A stretch of 64,000 bases of DNA from Pictodentalium vernedei. Its lineage: Eukaryota > Mollusca > Scaphopoda > Dentaliida > Dentaliidae. Made by a program: the position numbers and the translations under genes. Below are positions 1 to 9,648 of this stretch, in pieces; the stretch's first letter is position 1, and each line of letters starts with the position of its first letter. The stretch spans positions 151,846,285 through 151,910,284 of the forward strand of contig CM062293.1 in assembly GCA_031216915.1 (NCBI GenBank), in the 5' to 3' direction. Under the pieces are notes generated by a model. The model was not told the origin of the DNA. It saw only the letters and a program-made list of their open reading frames with translations, and searched no databases.

Positions 1-888
1 ACCTGAATGTCATTGTGGATTTGTACATCTAAAATCCACTTCGATGTTTCAGGTGCCAAAAGTTTAGTCATGGGCAGAATACATGTCGAGGCAAAGAAAT
101 AAGTTATAATGCAGTACAAGTCACGATGGACAATGTGAAACAACGATATATAAATGTATTAACTGTTAGGGTAATCATACGTCATCCTCTAAAGATTGCC
201 CTGTGTGGAAAAGAAAAACTTATACAGAAAGTAAAATGTGAGAAACAGATAGGTTATAAAGGAGCGAGGGACTTGGTAACATCAATGCCTGTCATGAGTG
301 TATCAGTGCCATCTTTTGCCTCGACTTTAAAACAAAAGAGATCGACTGAATCAATTACATGTCGAACTGAATTCATCATACTTGGAAGCACGATTCCAAC
401 GTAGCTACAACCTTTTTCCTTAGGGAACAACAATCTAACCCAGCCTAAGTCTACATAAACAAATACTGCTGTCCAGAAAATACCACCTAAACCACAAGGC
501 AAAAACGAACAAGAACAACAGAAAGCTAAACCAGAGGAGACAAACATGAAAACAGTAATTCAGTCCAGCAATGCAAGAATGACAACACAAGACCGAAGCG
601 AGAACAAACACAAAAATCGCAACAGCAAAACCTGAGTCAGAGTCAACGAAGAAAAGTTAGACAAAAAGAAAGAGAAAGAAAATAACAAACAATTGTCAAA
701 CAGACTTCAAAAGCCCTTCAAGATCCTGTTGCCCGAAATAGATATGAGGGTCTTGAGCTGATGGACGTCGGTGACGGCATCGACGAAATGTTTGAGCAGC
801 TACGCTCACCATCTCAAAATATGTCCTTAGAAAAACATCACCGAGGAAACATACCGGAGCTATATCTCCCATACGTCCATCATTCCAA
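1..888 (+). pseudogene. LINE ORF1 remnant, gag-like zinc-knuckle protein
   Basis: Positions 45-86 encode a zinc knuckle, CFRCQKFSHGQNTC (CX2CX4HX4C). A second knuckle follows in the third frame: 110-136 ends in HDGQC, and 155-199 encodes C-I-N-C, a stop, G-N-H and a final DC, as in the third knuckle of jockey/I-type gags. The frame then shifts to one reading EKLIQKVKCEKQIGYKGARD up to a stop near 404. Further on come a K/Q/N-rich stretch and a typical ORF1 end, RNRYEGLELMDV, around 737-764, again in another frame. In living elements this nucleic-acid-binding protein packages the RNA. Here it has at least one in-frame stop and several frameshifts and cannot be made. The N-terminal part is outside the window. 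Confidence 0.75.
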
Positions 889-904
889 TCTCCAACCAAA
901 TATG

Positions 905-1616
905 GATAATACAAACAAAAATTGTCCAGGTGTTAGAGCCATTTCTAATGAATTGGGTTTTCTGAGCCGAAAATATAAACCTGTTGCTTTTTTGCCTGCA
1001 GGAAACTCTTTTAAAGAAACCCGAAGCTCAAGATCATTCATTTTCTAAGCATTATACCTCGTAAAATGTCTAGGCAAATGAAACTGATCTTCATGTTCGT
1101 GGAACGTCTGCCTTGGTCAGAAACGACATTATTCACAGTTCTGTTCCATTGCAATCAAATTTGCAGGCAGTAACGGTACGCCTGACTTTAGACAAGACAG
1201 TTGCGTTATGTTCCAGTTATGTGTCACAAAATAAACCACTTCGGCTGAATGATATTGAGCTGCTGGTCAAACAACTCCCAATTCCATACATTTTGTTGGG
1301 TGATTTTAACGCACAAAGCCCCCTTTGGGGTAATTCCTGCAGTCAAGAAGATGTAAAAGGTAAAACGGTAGAGAAGTCCATTACAAAATATGACTTGTGT
1401 TTGTTTAATGATGGTTCAGACACTTATCTACACCCCGCATCTGGTTCATATACATCAATTGATCTTTCACTTGCATGCCCTTCTATCTTTCTCGATTTCT
1501 CATGGAAGGTAGAAGATGAGTTGTTCGGGAGTGACCACTTTCCAATAGTGTTGGAAAGTGTGGTTCCGGCGAACGGTGGGACAGTGTCCCAGTGGAACTT
1601 TAAAAAGGCTGACTGA
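905..1616 (+). pseudogene. LINE ORF2 part 1: APE-type endonuclease remnant
   Basis: The domain begins near 908 with a relic of the QNCRG start (KNCPGVRAISNEL) and continues with the LQET motif (CLQET, 993-1007), whose glutamate binds the metal; a frameshift separates the two. After a stop near 1050 the reading resumes with RGTSALVRNDIIHS and is open from 1113 to 1616. That part holds GDFNAQSPLWG (catalytic D and N, 1299-1331), a SYTSIDLSL strand and the terminal SDHFPI (1530-1547) with the catalytic histidine. In active elements the enzyme nicks the target to prime reverse transcription. All main catalytic residues are still visible, but the frame is broken at least twice in the N-terminal half. 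Confidence 0.85.
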
Positions 1617-3382
1617 GTCACTTTCTGATCGCTTAGTTCTGAACGCCTCACAAGGGAGAAATTTCAGGATAGTGCTTACCAGATTGAACATTTTACAACA
1701 GAGTTGATTTACATTGCAAACCAAGTCATTCCTAAAACCTCGGCAAATCCAAAACGTTTCACTACACCATGGTTTGATAATGAATGTACGCAGGCTATAA
1801 AGGAAAACTGAACGGGAATTCAAGTCACCAACCACAAATAATTTGGATAAACTACGTATAAATCGGGCAAAAACAAGACGACTTATAAAACAAAAAAAGA
1901 AAGGTTCTTGGGAAGCTTATGTTTCAAAGCTTAACCAAAACACCCCATCAACAACATTTGGAAAATTATTACAAAAATTAAAGGCAAAGAAACAACATCT
2001 GAAAGATAACACACTAATCACACCAAAAAAGTAATTTCAAACAAATTAGCCTCCACATTTTCTAAACATTCGTCGTCTAAAAATTGTAATCCAGAATTTC
2101 TCAAAATTAAAAAACAACAAGAAAAACAAAAGGTCAAATTTACCTCCAATAACTTAGAGGATTACAACGAACCTGTCTCCACGGAAGAGTTAAATAACTC
2201 TTTACATTGAGAAAAGGACACTGCCACTGGTTCCGATGAAATACATTATAAAATTTTAAAACATCTAACGCAATCATCACTTGAACTTTTATTGTCGATT
2301 TGTAATGGCATATGGGTGACTGCCCACCATCCTGGCGTAAAGCTACAATAATTCCCATTCCAAAGCCTGATTAAGATTACAGCAACCCAAGTAACTACAG
2401 GCTTATTGCTTTAACAAGTTGTCTGTGTAAAACCATGGAAAGGATGATCAATGAATCGACTTGTCTGGTTTCTGGAATCGAACTATCTACTTGAGAATGT
2501 TCAGTATGGTTTCAGAAACCAGAGAAGTACTGTGGATCATTTGGTTAGACGAGAAACGTTTATAAGAAATGCCTTTGCCAGAAAAGAACATATCGTAATT
2601 TTCTTTGACCTGGAAAAGGCATATAATACATCGTGGTTTTATGGGATTTTAAATGATCTTTTTAACATGGGGTTGAGAGGGCGTATGCCTCTTTTTATTG
2701 AAATTTTGTTAAAGGACTCCCAATTTCAGGTTCGTGTTGTGTCAACGTTATCTGATCCTCGCGATCAGGAATTGGGGTTCCTCATGGTAGTATTTTATCC
2801 GTTACCCTCATTCCAATTAAGATCAACAGTCTCAATGACGCAATTGAGAATACAGTACATTCTTCATTGTATGTTGATGATTTTGTAATCTGCTATAGCG
2901 ATAAAAACATGAATGCTATAGAGCGCAAACTTCAGCTGTGTTTAAACAGAATCCAGAAATGTGCTACAGAAAACGGCTTCAAATTTTCAAAGACGAAAAC
3001 TAGTTGTGTTCATTTCTGTAAGCTCCGGAAGCACCATCTTGATCCGGAATTGAAACTAGATAGGAGTCGCATTAAAGTTGTTAAAGAACTGAAATTCTTA
3101 GGTTTATTGTTTGACAATAAACTAAATTTCACTTCTCACATAAAACAACTAAAGGTAAAATGTAAAATGGCACTGAACCGTTTGAAGGTAGTTGTTAGTA
3201 CTGATTGGAGTGCTGACCAAAAAACATTACTGCATCTGTATAGATCACTTGTTAGATCTAAATCAGATTACGGTTGTGTGGTTTCTGGTTCTGCAAGGAA
3301 GTCGTATCTCAAGCCACTTGATGCGGTTCATAATACTGGTATTAGAATTAGTGTAGGTGTTTTCGAATATCACTAATAGATT
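1617..3382 (+). pseudogene. LINE ORF2 part 2: linker and reverse transcriptase remnant
   Basis: The linker keeps a basic segment, LDKLRINRAKTRRLIKQKKK (1843-1902), typical of the EN-RT connector. The RT region starts near 2150 with EELNNSLH, then ATGSDEIHYKILKHL, then decayed fragments of the IIPIPKPD and NYRPIALTSC blocks in other frames. The frame open from 2451 carries LVWFLE, QYGFRNQRSTVDHLVR and FFDLEKAY with the first catalytic aspartate at 2607-2609. A frameshift near 2800 precedes the YVDD active site (2870-2881), and the thumb follows up to 3373. The fingers-palm order is that of non-LTR RTs. Stops and shifts between blocks make it inactive. Confidence 0.88.
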
Positions 3383-4519
3383 CAGTGCTTGTTGAAGCGG
3401 AGGAGCCTTCTCTCGAGAAGCACAGAATTAAACTCTCACTCCAATATGTCACTAAACTTTCTAATCCACCTAACCCTGCTTATAACAGTATATCAGAACC
3501 TCACAACACCGAACTTTTCAACCGCTACCAGAAACATATCCATCCTTTGGGAATTAAAATTAAACAACATATGGATTCCGCCAAACTTGAACCACATACG
3601 ATAAAAGAAAACCGTGAACCACATATTTCTCCTTGGCATTTTAAAAGGCCAACAGTTATTTTGTATCTAGCCTCCAAAAAAATCCGAAACAAATTCTCTG
3701 CAGTTTAAGCAGCAATATGCAGAAATAAAGTCCAAGTTTAGTACATATACAAGGACCAAAACAGATGGATCTAAAGATGGCGACAAAGTATCATCGGCTA
3801 TTGTACCTTGTGATCAGGTCACCTCAATCAGATTTCCCAATAAAAGTTCTATTTTCACAGCTGATGTTAAAGCATAGAAACTAGCGCTTGAACACATCAG
3901 GAATGTATAGGAAAAGAAGTCGGATCATATTTTCCGACTATCTTTCCTCATTGCTTGCTTTACTCAACCCCAAGGTGAGGAACCCTCTCATTTTGGAACT
4001 TCGTGAGAGGTTGTATCGTGATGTGCTAGTTACCTGGACATGTAGGTATCTCCGATAACACCAGAGCAGACAGTGCATCAAAACTGGCTTTTACGAAGCC
4101 TCTAACTGATTTTAACATTCCTTTCAGTGATTTTAAACCACTTCAATAATTACATCAGATCTGTGTGGAAGGAATGGGATGGAGCGACAAATAACAAGCT
4201 CCATCGCTTCCGACAAAATATATTTGTTCACTACCCATCCAGTAACCTTTGTAGAAAGGACCATGTAACATTGACACGATGTCATATCGCTCATACAAGA
4301 CTAACACATTCCTTTTTGTTAGGGGGTAATATGCGACCAGAGTGTGTTTCTCGCCAGCAGGTGTTGACAGTGGGGCACATTATTTTGCACTGTACAGATT
4401 TTAATCTTGTTAGACGACAGTATTTTAATGTTACGTCTCTTCTAGACCTGTTTTACAAAACAAAATCTCATAAAGTCCTGTCATTCCTGAAGGAAATCAA
4501 TCTTTTTAATAAATTTTAA
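3383..4519 (+). pseudogene. LINE ORF2 part 3: RNase H and C-terminal domain remnant
   Basis: A connector is open from 3385 to 3708. RNase H follows in pieces: TDGSKDGDKV (first catalytic D at 3764-3766), FTADVKA then a stop (the usual glutamate of TAE is here aspartate), FSDYLSSLLALLNPKV (D at 3936-3938), and GHVGISDNTRADSASKLAF (from 4036) with the last aspartate. The C-terminal reading, open 4127-4519, has RCHIAHTRLTHSFLL and a TVGHIILHCTDF segment, the tail domain shared by these LINEs, and ends FLKEINLFNKF. RNase H removes the RNA template during second-strand synthesis in active members. One in-frame stop and several shifts break it. Confidence 0.85.
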
Positions 4520-4822
4520 ATAGTTTGTTTTTATTATTTTAAATTTTAATCCATCATTTATATCTCTTTCACAGGTTGATTTACACAACTTTTTTTTTGA
4601 TGAACTGCCCTCATTTTCTCATTACGTTGTTCACTCCTCTGTTTTATTCCACATGTTTCACATTTCGTCGTCTCTTTTTTAACTACCGCGTTGAAAATAA
4701 TGATAATTTTTTACAATTCATACTTTCATCACCATGAAATAGCCTTAGGCGCTGATGTGGCGTGAAGTACCATTAAACAAACAAACAAACAAACAAACAA
4801 ACAAACAAATAAACAAACAAAA
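4520..4822 (+). other. LINE 3' UTR and (AAAC)n tail
   Basis: After the ORF2 stop a T-rich 3' UTR runs to the end motif TAGCCTTAGGCGCTGATGTG (4740-4759) followed by GCG, then TTAAAC and about 12 AAAC repeats (4773-4822). The same motif, with GCTGATGTGGCG followed by TTAAAC, closes the fragments at 8895-8965 and 12950-12993, so it marks the true 3' end of the family. Confidence 0.8.
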
Positions 4823-4872
4823 CCTGAAAAATACTTGGAAAAGTTTATCGCGGTGTTTCGCCAATGAACCCC

Positions 4873-4873
4873 T

Positions 4874-4948
<75 letters not shown>

Positions 4949-4977
4949 TTTGTTTGTTTGTTTGTTTGTTTGTTTGA
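4873..4977. repeat. (TTTA)n(TTTG)n microsatellite
   Basis: About 19 TTTA repeats followed by about 7 TTTG repeats. Read on the minus strand it is (CAAA)n(TAAA)n, the kind of tail left by a retrotransposon inserted in minus orientation, so it may be the tail of an unidentified element lying to its right. It lies 50 bp from the (AAAC)n tail of the + strand LINE. Confidence 0.9.
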
Positions 4978-6591
4978 AACCTCTACCGACCAGGGTATCC
5001 ATCATTATTATCCTCATCGCAATGATGCCAAAACATCGAAATTTCCACCAGCATTTTTCCCATAATGCACATGCGAATTTCATCAATTCATCTTTGTTTG
5101 ACAGAGCTCATCGAACTCTGTCAAACAAGACTGATTTGGTTAAATTTCGTGTTGCATTATTGGAAATAAAATGCAGCTAGACATTTTGTATTTCGACATC
5201 AGTGTGCTGGGGGTTAATAAATTGTGGCAGCTGGGTTTGTTCAAAGATTTCCGTCGGGGTCATGAAACTGAGTTAGTGTCTAATTTGATGATGCGAGTCT
5301 TTCCCGCCCTCGAAATTAGCTTTCATCGCGACATTGCGTTGATTGTAGATTCTGCGTCTTGTAAGAGCATATGTATGTGTAGGAAAGGACCATCAGACAA
5401 ATTCATGTCATGTTCGAGTGAGTCTGGGTCACTTCCGCCCTCCTTTCCAATATCTCAAGATAGTTGATGGCCTGGTGAGCACATTGTGGCGATTGTCTGT
5501 GACCCATATCTGATTATTATTTTTCGATAGTTTCAGAAAGCACAGTGACTGTTCCACGAAAATTAGCAACGCAAAATCGTGTTTCCATCCATCAGTATAT
5601 CTATCGCCACATCTCCAACAGATATGACTGTTACGATCTTCGTTGTGGCAGTTGTATAACCCCCCCCCCCCCCCACCAAAATAAAAAAAAAAAAACTAAA
5701 AAAAAAAACTAAACAACAACAGAGAACTATGAATATTGTTATGCAGAAGAATTTCATTTGTTTGAGGTATTGCTGTCGGACAGAAGGAATATTTCAGGTT
5801 AGCCCCAAAGGTTTTCAGTGACTCTTTAACAAGAAAAAAATCATTGTTATTCCGCACCTTTCGTGAATGATTTCACAATTTTCGTGCATTATTTCACATA
5901 GTGATGCAAGTCCGTGTTAATTATATGCAGAAAGTCACGTATGCTTTATTGGTGACGTCGAGACTCTCGTAAAAATTGAAAAGGTGATATTGGTTATTTC
6001 TTTAAATCCCTCTCCGCCCACAACACGCCTTATGGAAGTTCATTAAAAACCTTCATATGTAATTTTTTATTAAACAAAAGTGGGGAAGGTGGAAAAATAT
6101 ATCATCTGAGAAAGCGAGGGGGCATCCCCAATAGCTGTCCCGTTTCCATCACTAATGAGCGTAATGCGTTTTGTACGTATTTTTACTTTCAAGGAGAAGA
6201 ACTCGGAACAGTACCAAAGTAAATCTAATTTTAACAATATTCAGCATCAACCGATTGGAGGCATTGATTTTCCATGTATTAATTGGCCTACCCACAATGG
6301 TGAATATGGACTCTCTGTCCGCTTCCATTTCATTGATTTGGAATATACCACCAGGGTTCAAAGGGTTAAAATCCAATTATTAGAGTTGTGGCGAGTCATG
6401 TGGAACCGGCGTGTTTTCATCCATTAATTCTGAAGGGTTTTAACTGTATTTGATATTGTATTGTCATAATAATCCAATGCATACCCAGCTGTAATGGTGA
6501 TACACACTCTGCAAATGTGCCAATTACCAACGGTTATCGATCAAATCAAGTCACCTTCATCCCATCGTCAACCTCTCTGAAACATGCTGTT
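4978..6591. other. Gene-free stretch with small palindrome and homopolymers
   Basis: I see no recognisable gene. Small ORFs at 5171-5467 (+) and 6155-6427 (+) show no familiar motif. A perfect 13-bp inverted repeat lies at 5094-5106 and 5116-5128 (TTGTTTGACAGAG and its complement, 9-nt loop). Homopolymer runs occur at 5659-5711 (a C run of about 16 followed by A runs). Confidence 0.6.
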
Positions 6592-6799
6592 AAAAAAACT
6601 AGGGGATATTTGATAAAAGTGAGATATATAACGAAATATATTTATCTTTTCGTTAAAAAGGTAGTTTAGGCATTGAACTTTGACATCTGGTGAATGATTT
6701 CAGGTATAGTTGGGTGTCTGACAAACACACATTCCACGCACTGAGAAGTAGAAGACATGGACGGTCAGTCAGAGAATTTACCACATTCAGTCCAAGATC

Positions 6800-7946
6800 T
6801 CAATACCTTGTAAATCCTCCTCGGTTCGCTAGACAAGCGCGGATCCGATGTGGCATACTCCTCACAGAACTCCCAATATCAGCTTGACTGATGTTAATCC
6901 ATTCTTCTTGCAGTGCAGCGTCGAGTTCGTGGACATTGGTAGGGGCTGCTGGCGTTGTCATAGGCGCCTGCCAAGCATATTCCAGACGTGCTCGATTGGT
7001 GAAAGGTCTGGACTTAGTGCTGGCCAAGGCAGTGTAGTGATGTTCTGCTCCTGGGGGAACTCTGTTGCGTCACAGGCCCTATGTGCTCTTGCATTGTCAT
7101 CTTCGAAAATGAATCGTGACCATGGCCGTGACGTCGCGCAAAAGGCACCATATGAGCTGCTAACATTTTGTCACGGTAGTACTTCTCTGTGATACGCCTT
7201 TAGAGGACATGTAATGCTGTTCTGCTTGTCATGGTCATGCCTCCCCACACCATAACCGATCGACCACCAAAACGATCGTGCTGCCTAACGGTTACTTTAT
7301 GGTATCGTTCGGTCCTCTGCCGCCACACTTGTTTCGCCTGTCGTGGAAGTCGAGAGTGAGCCTCGATTCATCGGAAAACATGACGCTGCTCCACCGACGA
7401 TTGATTGATATTATCTGTACGCTCTCTATACGCAGAACTACCCAACCATCTGATCAATTGTTGTAAAGGGCTCGTAGAGCCATTTCTAATAATTAATCAG
7501 GTGATAGAGTTCCAAGTATGTTATAAATCCCAGCGCTGTCATGCTCCACTCCAATTACGCCTTGCAGCGATGTGACGTTCAGTCAAACGTGGAATTATTC
7601 GAGGTCGTCGAGCGTACAAATTCCAGCTGTGTAGGCGATTTCGGATAGTCTGACCACTGACTCACACATCTGTCTCTATGTGCAGCTGCTGTCCAGTTTC
7701 TGAGGCACTTTGATGGCGGTTACATAATGCTGCCGTTAGGATAAAACAATCCTGGTTTGCAGTTGTCGCCCTTGGACGACCTGACCGACGTCTGTCATCA
7801 ACATTGCCTGTCTGACAGTAGCGTGACAACAACCTGCTAATCACCGATTGAGTAACGTTGAGAATTTGAGCCACTGTAGTCTGTCTGTTGTCAGCTTTCA
7901 ACATGCGAACGGCACGTAAACACTCGCCACGTGTCAGTCTTCTCAT
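6800..7946 (-). pseudogene. Tc1-like transposase remnant (copy A)
   Basis: Start at 7946 (MRRLTRGECLRAVRML). The N-terminal helix-turn-helix is clear: TVAQILNVTQSVISRLLSRY, then GNVDDRRRSGRPRAT, a GRPR-type linker. The catalytic core is broken up by frameshifts and an insertion at about 7400-7528, but the motifs survive: FSDESR (first D, near 7362-7380), FEDDNARAH (second D), and LSPIEHVW (E), followed by the C-terminal end NRGGFTRY with its stop at 6800. A functional enzyme would cut and paste the element at TA sites. This copy keeps all three catalytic residues but no continuous frame. Confidence 0.85.
7407..7528. mobile_element. Small foldback element (family C) nested in Tc1 copy A
   Basis: From GATATTATCTGTACG to about GTTATAAAT this segment has no counterpart in Tc1 copy B but matches 9147-9268 nearly base for base, and 14990-15125 more loosely. 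Its centre is an imperfect hairpin (CCATCTGATCAATTGTTG, AAAGGGCTCG, then the inverted arm). It therefore inserted into copy A after that copy had landed. Confidence 0.75.
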
Positions 7947-8216
7947 ACCTCAAAAGTTACGTGTCGACCAGAACTACTGATGAACGAGTTTATACCAAGA
8001 AAAGAACGATGAGACCTCCGAAAAAGTCCGTCCAGTACAAATTCGAAACGTACCCCGCAGACATTAACTGCGAAAAACCTGCACGAGGTTTTCGTGGGGC
8101 AGGTGATTTTCATGATCCACACTAAACTTGGTAATATATTGATGTGTCCAATGGCACGTATCCAATACAGTTTTCCAAAAATATCAACATCAGTTTGGAT
8201 GTCCCCTACTTTTTTG

Positions 8217-8616
8217 AAAAGTATATTTTATATTAGAAAATTTCGATCCACTTGCGTAAATGTGTACCAATCAGGTGGCGATCTGGCACAGAAAGCGGCC
8301 GCTTTTGCGGCCATAGTACTGTACCTGTATTCTCCCTTTGTAGCTGGAACCGTTAAAGTATTTTTGTACTTTCGTGATTTGGTACAAAGCAAGATACATA
8401 TGTTGAAAACACATTTAAAGCTGTCCGCAAAAAAAAAAAAAAAGAATTCTAAAATGTGACCAGTTGAGAAAAATATCAAAAATAGCAAAAGCACACGTTA
8501 GTCCAGCATGGGGTTTCCATTCAAATTGTCCCCTAAAACACTTGTCAAGAGTTATTGCAGATACATAATTTCTAGACGTCCCTTCATGTCACTGCTTTAA
8601 CCTGTTATTAAAATGT
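8217..8616. other. Spacer between the inverted Tc1 copies, left part
   Basis: No gene seen. There is a 13-nt A run near 8431-8443 and a GC-rich patch near 8297-8312 (GCGGCCGC). Confidence 0.5.
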
Positions 8617-8765
8617 TATTTATTTATTAAGGTTTAACGAAACTTTAACAGCCAAGGTCATATCGTGTCAGCGACAGTTTTACTGGTGGAGGAAGCCGGA
8701 GTACCCGGAGAGAATTACTGAGTAACGACGAATAGCTGCCAGCTCCTCAGCATCGTATTAAAATG
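8617..8765 (-). mobile_element. SINE-B fragment, minus orientation
   Basis: The sequence begins with the complement of a TAAA-type tail and of GTTAAAC, then CAGTTTTACTGGTGGAGGA and CCGGAGTACCCGGAGAGAAT. These match the 3' half of the SINE-B copies at 13000-13357 (same orientation) and, inverted, at 13435-13637 and in every unit of the array. It stops near the CAGCTCCTCAGCATC block, so the tRNA head is missing. Confidence 0.7.
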
Positions 8766-8894
8766 TTGAATATGCTCACCTGTCATGTATGTGTAATGTA
8801 ATAGCATAAAGAGTACTTAATTACAAGTGTGTCCCTTGAACTACACAACCAGGCGAACTGAATTGCAGATTAACGTAGAAGTCCTATCTATTAT

Positions 8895-8965
8895 ATGATC
8901 TCACCTTTCTTTTCGTTTTCTCGCCACAATTTAGCCTTAGCTGCTGATGTGGCGTTATTAAACCA
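8895..8965 (+). mobile_element. LINE 3'-end fragment
   Basis: CGTTTTCTCGCCACAATTTA, then AGCCTTAGCTGCTGATGTGG and CGTTATTAAAC. It is nearly the same as the end of the copy at 12950-12993 and resembles the LINE end at 4740-4775. Only the last 70 bp or so remain, a typical extreme 5' truncation. Confidence 0.7.
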
Positions 8966-9097
8966 GTTCATTAAATATGGTAATGCAAGATCCATCAGAC
9001 ACAGGCAAATAATAGTATATTTAGACCCTGGTGAGGGGGGCGAGGAATGATGAACATTTGTTGTCAGTGACACTAATTGATGTTTATTTGAAAAGTA

Positions 9098-9350
9098 TTT
9101 TATTAACATTTATGCTGCCGAAGGTGACTTTTGTCACCTGTTTTATGATATTATCTGTACGTTATCTATACACAGAACAACCCAACCATCTGATCAATTG
9201 TTGGAAAGGGCTCGTGGAGCCATTTCTAATAATTAATCAGGTGATAGAGTTCCAAGTATGTTATAAATTGTATTAAACTTCCTCACATACAGGCATTCAT
9301 AGAGGTCCTCCATATATGGCTAAAGTGGGCATGGCATTAAAAGAGTTAAA
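9098..9350. mobile_element. Foldback element, family C, longer copy
   Basis: It matches 14943-15210 in order: an internal short palindrome (AAGGTGACTTTTGTCACCT, 9121-9139), GATATTATCTGTACG, the central hairpin (9186-9243), then TTAAACTTCCTC, ACATACAGGC, GAGGTCCTCCATATATGGCT and AAAGTGGGC. No coding capacity. The copy at 7407-7528 has only the middle of this sequence. Confidence 0.65.
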
Positions 9351-9648
9351 TGCGTGTCGTTAAATACTTCACAATCTACACTTTAACGGGGACGATTTCC
9401 TGATGCGGTCTCTGCGGATAATACCTAGACCTAATTTACTGAACTCGTTTTGTAAATATCGATATAAACTGGATACTTGTTGGTGGTCCTCTATATCTTT
9501 TTCACTGTTATTGATAATATCCGACAAATGTTTATGGAATGCTCTAGAAGAGAACATTACAAGAAATGGTGTCCGTGATTGTTGATATTAACTAGGGGGG
9601 AAATAATACTTTTTCTGTAATTGTATGATATGATAAAATATATTATTC
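9351..9648. other. Spacer between the inverted Tc1 copies, right part
   Basis: No gene or known repeat seen. A 62-codon minus-strand ORF (9369-9557) has no motif I recognise. Confidence 0.4.

Larger units (their letters stand above)
1..4822 (+). mobile_element. Degenerate non-LTR retrotransposon (LINE, I/Nimb-like), 5' end outside the window
   Basis: The stretch reads in order as the end of a gag-like ORF1 with zinc knuckles, APE-type endonuclease, reverse transcriptase, RNase H, a conserved C-terminal tail, a short 3' UTR and a (AAAC)n tail. The presence of both CCHC gag and RNase H, and the RT motif FFDLEKAY, point to the I superfamily (I or Nimb-like) rather than CR1, RTE or L1; the clade is an inference without a tree. 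Coding continuity is broken by many frameshifts and stops, so the copy is dead. The window starts inside ORF1. Related 3' ends occur at 8895-8965 and 12108-12993. Confidence 0.9.
6592..8216 (-). mobile_element. Tc1/mariner-like transposon copy A, decayed, with nested insertion
   Basis: The copy lies in minus orientation. Its left edge reads AAAAACTAGGGGATATTTG and its right edge is the complement of AAAAAAGTAGGGGACATCC, so the ends share the inverted core AGTAGGGGAYAT. About 1,625 bp, or about 1,490 bp once the insertion at about 7400-7528 is removed, matching copy B at 9649-11130 (about 1,482 bp) along its whole length in the opposite orientation. Exact TA target duplications could not be fixed by eye. 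Confidence 0.85.

Noticed and set aside
1..4822. An active LINE
   Set aside because: Many stops and frameshifts in both ORFs, although most catalytic motifs are still readable.
4755..5180. 141-codon ORF with a long LFIY repeat
   Set aside because: It is the translation of the TTTA/TTTG microsatellite and the LINE tail.
5171..5467. 98-codon ORF
   Set aside because: No motif, no homologous frame elsewhere in the window, and within the length expected by chance.
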